A stretch of 64,000 nt of DNA from Congeria kusceri (Eukaryota; Mollusca; Bivalvia; Myida; Dreissenidae): NCBI GenBank assembly GCA_027627225.1, contig CM051024.1, positions 80,376,204-80,440,203 on the forward strand, given 5' to 3'. The position numbers and the translations under genes are program-made. Each line of letters begins with the position of its first letter. The first letter of the stretch is position 1. Below, one piece after another: positions 33,642-44,600 of the stretch. The notes beneath the pieces are model-generated. The model made no database searches and had not been told where the DNA came from. It saw nothing but the letters and a program-made list of their open reading frames with translations.

Positions 33642-34429
33642 CGAGGGGCGATCAATAATTAACCGGACTGGCTTTGGATTTAATTTATTGCTTAATATAT
33701 TTGAATAAAAGTTTTAGATACAAGCGTTCATTTATTATTTAATATGGAAAGAAAAAAATATATATTACAAAGCATACACTCTGAATGTTGTTCGTTGCTA
33801 TAGCAACCCATACCCCTTTAAGCGGGGGCGTTGTCGTAATTTTGCTTTAATGTTCGAATTTGATATAAAAATAAATAGTTTAAAACGTGCCGTTTCCGCG
33901 CCGATTGACGAATTCCACGTCATTGGTCAATTTTCTGACGTCATTGTAGACACGACTAGCTAGCAAAACGAATTTAAGCGTAACTGCCTGTTTCCTTTCA
34001 TGGCGTCATCTGATCCAACCGGTATTATAATTTTCTGTTGTGAGCTTAAATATTCGCCGACCTAAACCTCCGAGATGATTCAGAAAACATTGGCAGGCAC
34101 CAACATGTCACGAACGCATGCTTTTGAGCGGCACAGACGATTATGGGAAGGCCGTGTTTTAGCGCCATGAAAAATGTGTATTTTGCGCTGGTGATTATTT
34201 AAAAAGATGACAGAAACACGCTACGCCATTTTGACGTACAGTTTTCGTCTAAGCGTCCCCGACGGTTGTTATAATAATGTACATTTTTTTATTTCTTGCA
34301 TTACAGCTATGCAACTTTCAGATAATATAGATAAAAAGATTGATAAGATTTAATGTCTTTTTTTATTTACGTGAGCCTTGTTGTTTAAAAATAACAGCTT
34401 CAGTCCGCTAAATTTTGGATCACCCCTCG
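33642..34429 (+). mobile_element. Mariner-type element, internally deleted (B1)
   Basis: The left end 'cgaggggcgatcaataatta' (33642) pairs with the right end, the reverse complement of which reads 'cgaggggtgatccaaaattt' (to 34429). TA dinucleotides flank both ends (33640-33641, 34430-34431), the normal mariner target duplication. Inside are the transposase start region and its last codons ('cgccatgaaaaatgtgta') with the middle deleted. It cannot encode transposase. Confidence 0.85.
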
Positions 34430-34528
34430 TACAAGGCATTCTGGGCATATCCAGTTGTGTCTGCTTTAAAGATTTAGGAATTTCCAACAAACAGTCTTGT
34501 TAGCGTTGAATGATGTAAGGTATTATTA

Positions 34529-34658
34529 GTTACAATGTAAGTAACTGAAGTTGTATTGTATATACACTCTCAGTGGCTTCATATCATACTCGCCCTCGTA
34601 TGGTATGAAGCCACTGAGGGCGTATATCCCATACACACTCAGTTGCTAACAGTGTAAC
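34529..34658. repeat. Hairpin with ~60-bp arms (B1)
   Basis: 'ctcagtggcttcatatcata' pairs with 'tatggtatgaagccactgag' around an 8-bp loop. Outer bases 'gttac...' and '...gtaac' extend the stem. Repeated in B2 at 61364-61486. Confidence 0.85.
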
Positions 34659-35616
34659 GAATATATCTCACCGACTACCTTTCACTGGTTTCTTTTAATT
34701 GATGTCACTTTAAAAATAAAGACGAAAATGACGTCATTAGACTTCTCTGGGGTATTGGATTATACCCATGGTGTATGGAATATACCCCATGGTCATGTGA
34801 TCTCTCTTAGCCAATAGGATCCCGTCATTATGTAGGAGATGAAATATGTGTGTATGCTTTAAGAGTTCAAGAAAAGAATCGTGGAGAAATGCATGTAAGA
34901 TACAACATACATGTTTACAATCATATTGTGAATCAAGCGCAGAATAGATATGTGTCTCGATTAAAAAAATATTTATATCGTAGTGAATCAGAAACAAAAA
35001 ATATAATATCATATATATTAGAGCTACTTGACGTATAGTAAACCAGTTTTAAGGTAATGTTTTAAAATTGTTCAGATTCTAATTATCATAACAACTTGAA
35101 TAGCGAATGCTTTCGCCAGATTCTAATTGGGTCAATTCACAAACAAGCGTTGATGATCTGATATTTAAAAAAAAACATTATTTTTTGGTGTTATTATTAT
35201 GATGCTTACTTCTGTTGTTATAAAGAGTGTAAACATATTGAAAGCAGAATTGACCTTTGCCTTATTACAGTTAGCTCCTCTGGGCTAGTCAACAATTGAA
35301 TGTTGTATATCTTTGAAATACATTCGATTTTTGCTATTTTCTAAAAACACAATTAATGAAAAGACCAAATAGAAGCAATATAGTATAAATCGTAATATTA
35401 ACTTTTATACACGATGTCAAAGATCTGATCCGACTGCCCGCGGATCCTTTTTGGCAGCACCCTGTACATTTTCTGTTCCTAGATCTTTGTCTATAAATGT
35501 CAGGATCGTATTTAGGGCAAAATCGAATGTACGCCCGTGCTTGTACATGAAATATATCGGAAAATAATATTGAAGGAACTATTCACATATTTGGAAATAG
35601 AGAAATTCCAAAGAAA

Positions 35617-36389
35617 AAAAACAACACCGGCATGCCGAGATAAAATATTTCCATCACGCACACGTATTTCGGGGCGGAGGGGGGGGGGGGGAGCAATAAA
35701 CGCTTTCATAATAACCTTTACCGCAAAATATATTTCAATAAATTATACCTTCGCAAATAATATCGCATATAAAGAACCTTGGCAAAACAGTTTGACGACA
35801 AAACATGAAAAATGTCAATTTAATAAATAGTGCATATTTGTCAATTCAGGTGAAGGATCGAATTTTAGGAGGATGGGGGATAACGACGACGACGACGACG
35901 ATGATGATGATGAGGCGGAGGAGGAGGAATAGGACGACGACGACGACGATGACGGTATTGTACCGATTATAATGATGCCAATTATGAAGACGATAACGTA
36001 CGACGCGGACAATCAAAGTCATCAGAATTATATTTGCAGCTAAAGCAACACAGAAAGTATAGTGACATACTTACAACGTGTTAAGGAATTAATCCAAAGA
36101 AATAAAGCCCTCTATTAATACGGTTTGTATAGTTTAAATCTTATAATCTGTTTTAATCTTATAATCCGCTGGGAGTTAATAAACATGATATTAAATCATG
36201 TTGCAGTTAAATCGTCACTACTGAATATGTGTAACTATAAAGCACACCACTTCTTTTATTTGGTGTGAGAAAAAAAGAAAATGGCTCGATAACATATGTA
36301 ATTAGAAAAAGAATGCTATATAGACATTAAACAGGTAAGAAACTGTTATGTTATTAAATTGTTAAAGTACTAGGGCTATAAACATGATT

Positions 36390-36444
<55 letters not shown>

Positions 36445-36449
36445 GTTGC

Positions 36450-36497
<48 letters not shown>

Positions 36498-36524
36498 ATC
36501 TATTATTATTATTATTATTATTAT

Positions 36525-36557
<33 letters not shown>

Positions 36558-36743
36558 TGGTAGTAGTAGTAACTGTTGTTGTTGCAATAATATTAATGAT
36601 CTGGAGGAGTATGGTGGTGATGATAATGATAGTGTTGTTGTTGTTACTGTACACTTAGTGTAATTGTAAACACCATCCGAAGTAGCCAGGTACTTGCCTA
36701 GTTTTATTGTCAAAGCTAAAGCCACCCTCTACATAAATAACAG
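35617..36743. repeat. B1-only segment rich in trinucleotide repeats
   Basis: Absent from B2, where 'aaagaaaacaacaacaa' runs directly into 'aataatatataaaggggcg'. Includes a GAC/GAT/GAG array (35884-35955) and a long ATT array passing into AGT (36395-36582). Long Asn-, Leu-, Val- or Ser-only frames here are by-products. Confidence 0.8.
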
Positions 36744-37747
36744 ATAATATATAAAGGGGCGAACATGAAACTGCTGACAAAATTATATTCGATATATTAT
36801 ATCGCTATATGAATGAACATCAGATGAAATAGCGAAAAGTGTAAAACGTGTTTTTAGACTGGTGGCGGAAGCCAACGGTCTTTTGAGAGGGTAATTTCCA
36901 GAACAGGTATCACAGGGAACTATATTTTTTGCAGGCTACGAGTCAGTAAACCGAAACCTGAACGGGTCCTTTTTCTACCTGTTTTATTATATTTTAATTG
37001 TTTAAGGGAATGTAAGTCATATGTGCAATAATGTGTATATCATGTTATCTATAACAATTACATTTTTTTAAATGTCAATTTATTACAAAATGTTACTTCA
37101 AACTAATGACACCCCTACTCCCCTACTTTCGCTATTTGCATGTTGTGTGTAACAGAAATATTCACCTTAGTGCCCTGGAATAAGACCACTAAATAATGAG
37201 CTGCATCTGTTATTTTTGACACTTACTACTACGCTTCATCAATTATTCTGCATGGCCCGTTGCAAATTGACTTGTCGACTGGCATGTATATAATTCCGTC
37301 TGTATTGTAATGCTAGGTTTAAAAATATATTTGTTTCTTATAAATATTTGTATTGTGATGTCGCATACTATAGAATAGAACGCAACATGATCAAGTTTAC
37401 AAGTGGGAAATTCAACTTACAGTCAAACAAATGATTCCATCTTAGCAAAAATGCACTCATAAATCACATGTTTTTAGTTTCTTTTGTCGCCAACCATCTT
37501 TCTACGTTGTCAGCGTTTTGATTAAGCAATAATAATGCACTTTGCAAGGAACAACTTAAATTAAAGCACTTTAAGAATCTGTGTGAAACATTATCTTCAA
37601 TAAATATATTTTAAAAGATATTCGGCGTCTTTGATCATTTTTATCCGTCGTATATTAGACTCGATCAGTAGGTCACACGATACTACCATAATAAAATCAT
37701 GCTTTATTCCCCCCAACATATCATCATATAAATTAACGTTACCTGTT

Positions 37748-38454
37748 TGTAGAACTAGGAGAACTAGCTCTCTCCTGTTTCCTAAACGTATACAAAAGGT
37801 GCTGCATGATCAGTAAAGTTATTTAAATTAAATTTGAAGAAACCTTAAATTTATTCATTTGGAACGAAAACACAAAATCAACATCATAAAGCAAAACATA
37901 CATAAATATTACGTCATATATTTTGTACATTAAGAATTTGAGTTTCACTTTTTGATTATATCAGTACAGTAATTTTAAATGTAATTTACATGAGCAATAC
38001 ATTTGCCGTTTTGCAACGATGAATACATTTAATTCGTTTCGAGCTAAATAGGCAGATTTAGAGGAGGGCGGAAGCTGCGTACGACCCCTATAAAATTGTC
38101 AAAAACTAGGTTTTTAAACCGAACAATACCTGAAACATGTGCATTTCGTTACAATTAAAATGTTATTTTCAATCATATTATTTCAAATATAGTTTCCGTG
38201 TTGTAGTAGTTTTGTTAAATTGTTCCGTTTGGCGATATTGCGTCGTTCTGATACATGTATGTTATCATGTAAGAGACAACAGCAGTTAATTTGTTGTCAG
38301 TTCTTTAATATTTCCGCCCCTCTAACTTAATATCCTGGTACCGCGCCTGATATTATATTTGAAATATGGTAATATAACATGAGGTGTTTGTTCTGTACCA
38401 GATTAAAACCATTTAAGACTAGGAGACTTTGGCATCAGATCATGCTGCGAACAT
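37748..38454. other. Non-coding
   Basis: No supported feature. Confidence 0.35.
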
Positions 38455-38830
38455 TGGAGTTATTTTCCCTTGTTGGAACAAGCCGACAAGCATGGCGTGC
38501 CATGACGTCCCCATTATCTTTAAGAACAGCAGCATTAACACCATTCCTCCGAAACTCTCTGCGAAAAGTTGGCTACCACTGTAGAAAAAAATATACCCAA
38601 GTCCTTACTTGTTTACGAACATGATATCTCTGTTTGTCTTTTACAAGCTTTGGCAAGAAAAGGAGCAGAAGTAAAACATGTATGATAGTTAATCAGCTAG
38701 ATACCTTATTTAAGGATATTATTGCGTACATTCCCACATTTGTTCAAGCCTATCACAACAGTTATGCTTTCATCTTTGCCAGTAGTGAGGTGAGCCCCTT
38801 GGGCCATCATGCACCCCTTGTTTTTGATTG
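38455..38830 (+). repeat. Dispersed repeat D, copy 1
   Basis: Similar to 55570-55915: 'agccgacaagcatggc', 'gcagcattaaca', 'acttgtttacgaacatga', 'tttgttcaagcctatcacaa', 'ggccatcatgcacccct'. The 3' words (agtactcaggcgagcccttt in the other copy) are ones I associate with common bivalve repeats. Short open frames in it are not genes. Confidence 0.7.
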
Positions 38831-39164
38831 AAAGACAAAACAAGTTAGGGAATTAAATAAGGGTGGTTCCAACTCCTGGTCACCTATAACCATGTATTTT
38901 ACTTTGTTCAAATATTGCTTTTGGTATTGCGTATAAACGACCTGGTGTTGATTGTAAACTTATAACATGGTTAATATTTAAAATACATAATTTGCGATGG
39001 GTTGTTTCACTATACCAATTTGATAATAGTAAACGATTAAATAATGTATAATATATGTTACAGGATCAGGATTTAGGATGGAGATCCTACGGAGAAAGAA
39101 GTGGCTGTCGTTCGTAGTATTAGGTAAAGTACAAACACATTCTTATTACAGTAACAAGAAAAGT

Positions 39165-39305
39165 ACTTGCAACATCAACTACTATTACTACAATAAAACA
39201 ACCACAATAACAACAACTACTACTAATACCTCTATTACTGCTCGAGTACTCGATTACTACTACTGCCTCAACTACCACTGCCGCATTTATAATAATAATA
39301 ATGTA
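39165..39305. repeat. Imperfect ACT/ACA trinucleotide repeat
   Basis: Runs of 'actactact', 'acaacaac' and 'ataataat'. Confidence 0.75.
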
Positions 39306-39307
39306 AT

Positions 39308-40140
39308 GTGAAAAAATATCAGCTGAGGTTAAGAATAACATAACGTCGAGGCTTGCGGGGGCCATTTTGTTATTCGTGCCGAACCAGACATATTACACAA
39401 GACCAGGCAGTAACCTATTTTTCTATTTACCATTTTACGGTTTTCTAAAAATTACACCAAACTAGCTTATTTTTATATTAAAATCTAAGAGCGGCGATGA
39501 TTTTGCAGAACCGTCTTTTACATGTTCTTGTACATGTAAAGATCGATTTCTAACTGTTCATTTGATGATACATTTATTTACATTTCGTAATGATAAATAT
39601 TTTCACTACAAATATGTAGATTACACACACGTTCATGCATATAATATTGTAAACGCATACTGAAATGATTTGCAACCATCAATTTTATCGGAAAACACAC
39701 GAAACCGAATGGTTTTGAGACGCCATTTGGAGTTGTGTATTGAAGTTGACATGTTCAAGATTGTGTCAAGATTGATTATAGTGTGATCAATGTTTGGTAA
39801 ATTTTTTTTGTCTCTTAACATAAACTTATCCGAGTAGCGAGTTGTAGTAAATTTATTTGGAATTTATTGAAATAATTGTGTATGGATGCTTTATTGTTCA
39901 TTACAGTAACGTTTCTGTGAGTTATGCTAATTAATAATAAATACATCATATACGTTATTGGTATCAAATTGTTTGTTTGTTGAATCTGATTCATTTTTAC
40001 TTCAACCTTTGACTTTAGAGTTGATTCAGAGTGATGAAGTACAACCAATCAATGACTGATATAAACGCTAGCGACATGATCTAAAAAAAATATATCGGAC
40101 ATCTTTGCATCAGGCAGATTTCAGCATAGTGGTGTGATCA
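39308..40140 (-). mobile_element. Inverted, diverged copy of the 23350-24269 repeat
   Basis: The reverse complement aligns with 23350-24250. The right half of the hairpin is cut at 39308, so this copy is truncated there. The TAG-rich region 39520-39625 matches the tandem-duplication unit start. Confidence 0.65.
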
Positions 40141-41341
40141 ATATTGAAGCTCAGGCGGGATTTAGAAAACAATATGAGTACTGTTGATAACAAATCTTAT
40201 GTTTTTATATCAAGGTAAAGGAGGTTGAAATTGTCAACACATTTGCATACATAGTCTTTACTTCAGGCGGATCCTTTTTACCTACATATGAATCATTAGC
40301 AGAACAGGCCCTGTTGTGTACGCTCAAAGCAAATTTAATCCAGTTTCCGGACATTAAAGTTAGTCACCGTTTATACTAATTTGACAAACTTATTGAACGT
40401 GTTCATAATTACGGAAGTGATGTATGTGGCTTAAATAATAGTAAATGCATAGAAGGTATGCACTTAGTTTATGCAAAACTTTGTTAGTAGTAGGACAACA
40501 GACACAAAATAATCTCATATACGGGGCGCTGGTACAAAATCCGCTTATTTAGTATACGATATGTTAAAGTTATAAACTATTGGATACAGTTCTACAGTGT
40601 GATCATGTTAAATTTGTCAACGTTCTACATCAGATGTTATTAAGTGATTTTTAAATGAACCGAGAAAAATGCATTGTGTTAAAATGTAAAAAAAACTTTA
40701 TTAAAAAATCTAGGTTTTAGCGAAGTATGGTACATTCTGGGTGTTGGTGATGTTATTGTTGTCATCTCAATTGTTAACCAACGAATCGCCGCAATTTATA
40801 TATAACATAAAATCTTCTATATACATCTAGAGGTACACAATATAGCTTATCTCCCGAAATTGTGTAAACTGAACAAAGTTCAGAATTGCCTTACCACGTT
40901 AACGAGTTTCAGTCGAAATACTAAAAGTAGAGTCAGGCAAGGCGTGCAACTTACATTTTTTAAAGCCTTTCAATTGAGAACAAAAGTATATTACGAGTGA
41001 AGTGTGTTCAAAACAGTTATAAATATGGTAGGTGAAGATTTACTTATGAATTGTATTGCCAAAATGAATCCCCTTACTCTGTGTATATATTTTTAGAAAT
41101 GTTAAGTTTGGCATTTGAAAACGCATAGATAATGTTAACCCATAAATGTATATACCTTTTATGGACATTATTAATGTTTATGTATGTGAACCTGTATGTT
41201 ATTTACCAATGCATTGTATTTACTTATAGTTGTGTATCAATGTTTACCCATGGGCATATTGCCTAAAGTATTAGAAATACTACTATTACTACTATTGATA
41301 ATTTCACAAATTATTCTATTACTCTTACTACAATTTCTACT

Positions 41342-41558
41342 ATGACTACTACTGCTTGGATAATTGACTTGGATAAGTCACCAGTTTCAGCCGCTGCTGT
41401 TCTGTACTGGTTGGTGACTGACTTCGACCCAATAGCCAGTTTTTCCCGCCATAGAGATGAAGTAGCACACACACACTTGATAATTCCACATGCGAACGAA
41501 ACAGCTTATCAACCGGTGTCACAGTCCACGCCGAATATTTCAAGGACAGTGACAAAAG
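41342..41558 (+). CDS. Exon 1 (A), DUF1647-like gene copy 2
   Basis: 217 nt, ending ACAAAAG|gtattg in phase 1. Only a few substitutions from copy 1 (Ile2 to Thr, Met to Val in YWLV). Confidence 0.45.
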
Positions 41559-41598
41559 GTATTGATAGTAATATTGCTCTACAAGTGTTTCCTTTCTG

Positions 41599-41630
<32 letters not shown>

Positions 41631-44600
41631 ACAAATGACTAAAAAGACATATATATATATATATATGTGTGTCTTTTTAGTCATTTGTTTGGCTTTTGTT
41701 CGATAAGAGTGTAAATTTGTTTTAACATTGGTACATTTATTCTTATACACTGTCACGACTATCAATATTTATATATAATATTACATACTATGCATAGTAT
41801 CATACTTTTGCATGATCATATATATATGTGTGTCTTTTTAGTCATTTGTTTGGGTTTTGTTCCATAAAAGTGTCAATTTGTTTTAACATTGGTAAATTTA
41901 TTCTTATACACTGTCACGACTATCAATATTTATATATAATATTACATACTATGCATAGTATCATATATACTTTTGCATGATTATTCTCTTATATGTTTTT
42001 ATGTAACACTATTATGTAAATGTATACTCATGGGCATTATTGACTCGATGTATTTCCAATAAAACTGTAATCGTTATCTCTTAGCAACGCCCTGTGATTT
42101 TCTGCTGATAATAGGACGATTTCTGTAAACAATACACAAACGTATGTCTTTTCTTGAAATCAGTGATACATGTAAACACATAAAAAACTCCAGATTTATT
42201 CAGACAATTCAGACAATCGTCCATACTTTTCTGCTGAGAAATATATGACAACTGCCCCGTTCTGCTGATAATAGTAAGCATCATACAAACGTCCACCATT
42301 TTTCTAATAAGTGCTAGAATCATACCGAAGTGAAACCGTTTCTGCAGAATGCCATTCATTTTAAGAAGTATGCATACTTCCACCATTCTTCTCATCAGTG
42401 CTAGAATCATACAAACGAAAACACTTTTCTGCAGAATGCAGCTAATGGTAAGAATTATACAAAATATCACCATTCTCCCCATAAGTGCTAGAATCATATA
42501 AACGAGCAACCTTTTCTGTAGAATGCAGTTAATGGTAAGATTTATACCAACGTCTGCCTTTTCAAAAGCAACCCGTGCAGTAATTTGCGAGAATATTATT
42601 CCGCTCTGCTTTGCGTATAGCATTTGTTACACAGCGTACTAATACATTCCATATTGAAGTAATACAGATAACCGATATTATAAACTAAAGAATAGTAAAA
42701 TTTTAATTATCTTACATTTTCCCATGGCAATTAAAGGGAAGATTTTATCGTTTGAATGTGCAACAACCAACGTGTTAGTGCAAGGGTTTAAATAATGACA
42801 ATTCTTCTTATTTCAACCTAAGATAAGAAGCTCTTAACACTCTTAATCATTGTGGGCTCTGAAGTCATATTGTAGACAGACTGCTGAACACTAAATGTAA
42901 ATGTAAATTATTATTTACATCTAAAATGAAAGAATTCGACTTGCGTTACTTGGAAAGAAATCGAACGTCTGTATTATAACATGTAACAATAAAGGTACTT
43001 GTTTATAGGTCGTAAAATTTGCACCAATTTCAACGATGCTTTGATATATTTCAGAGTGAGTATTGTGAACCTATATTTAATTTAATTATGTTTTCATTTT
43101 CACAACATGCTCGCTTTTTACTTGTATGTAATATAACGGCGCTTAACTTTCATCTCTTTTCTCATAGTATTTCGTAACCTGCTTGCAGGTGTACAGAGAC
43201 TTACCCCCATAGTGTACAGTGAACCTTGCAGCGGAACAATCAACGACTCACGTCGGACCACGTTATTCCACGACTATGACAAAGTACAGCACTACATAAA
43301 TGGTATTGCTGCCAAAGCCTTATTTCTTATAAATACAAATACTCATGCCTCAAAAGCGGATAAGGTCACAATTGTATTATTACAGGAATTATCCGCAATA
43401 ATAGGCCAGAGACTTAATGCCAATGTGATTGACCAGAGTGGAAATTACAACTGAAATCACTATTTTATTGGACATTACTTAGGCCTAGAGACACTGTGCC
43501 CAAAACATTGAAAACAATAAATATTAAACCACAATGTATTTAAATCTAGGGCCAAAATGCATTGGAAACTTCCAGTCAATAAACATCCAATCTTTACGCG
43601 ATTGGATCTAGAATCACTATGTTAATGAACGTTTAAAACAATCCGATTAATTTCAGTGTTGTTATTAATTACTAATTATTGAAAATATAAACACTTGTCG
43701 TACAAATGTTCTGTAAGAGGTTATGGCACTGTAGCATGGTCGCCACCACCAAATGTGTTTGCCTTTATGTGTTTTCACTAAAGGCCGCTGTAGTACATGG
43801 TTGGCGATAAATACAGGACATAATTATGGGCTGCTAAGAGTATTTTACAACATTTTTTAAAAGTCTCCTGATGCTGACCACTTTTGATACATCTAATTCA
43901 TTATGATATCTTTGTCTGCAAAATGTGTTCTGATTACAAGACTAGATACCTTCTGTATAACTTTAGAATGTTACTTTATTGAGAAATTATTAGAGTCAAG
44001 CACCGTTATAATGTTCGTAATTCAGAAATAAAGTACATCATGTCCTCTACTATCCCGTTGACCGGTCTGGCCGAGTCCGTCGCTAAAGATGCGGACCGTC
44101 TTTTATGAGCTTTTACAGTATATGAATAAATAAGTTATCATACTCATACCTTGTTTTCCGTATAATACAGCCTTTACAAATACTTTTATCCTACGCAAGT
44201 GTAAGATAACATTTAGATTGTTTTCACTGGCTACACATTCTTTGATCTTTTGGTAAATTTATACGCCATTTTTTTCGTTTAAAAGCATGTGATCAAAGGG
44301 CTCGCTTACTAACACAATTCCTGAAATCGTTTAATAAATTATGGTATAAAATGACAACTCTTGTCAGATCCTATATATCTTACACATTTCTATCATCCTG
44401 TATTTATTTGCCAGACTTATTCGGGAACTTGTCAGACATAAACGCGCTACCTAAAGACGCTGATCCAGTGTTTATAACTGGAGTTTCCTCTAATCACTTG
44501 CACGAGTCCCTAGACATGTTCAAGAACTTCAATTCTGTGGTGAGGAAAATGAAACCAAAACTGAGAATGATATTTTATGACTTGGGGCTGCAAGCTGGCG

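Larger units (their letters stand above)
33419..37747 (+). repeat. Segmental duplication B, copy B1
   Basis: Matches 59893-63071 along its length except for about 1.13 kb (about 35617-36743) found only here. It contains a mariner relic, a hairpin and long AT-rich stretches. It begins at 'actagtggcagc' and ends after 'gttacctgtttgt'. Confidence 0.9.

Noticed and set aside
36354..36725. Long frames of Asn, Leu, Ile or Val on both strands
   Set aside because: They are translations of ATT/AGT trinucleotide arrays; all six frames stay open for the same reason.
38379..38831. Two adjacent frames of 81 and 65 codons
   Set aside because: They coincide with dispersed repeat D, whose other copy (55570-55915) does not keep the frames.
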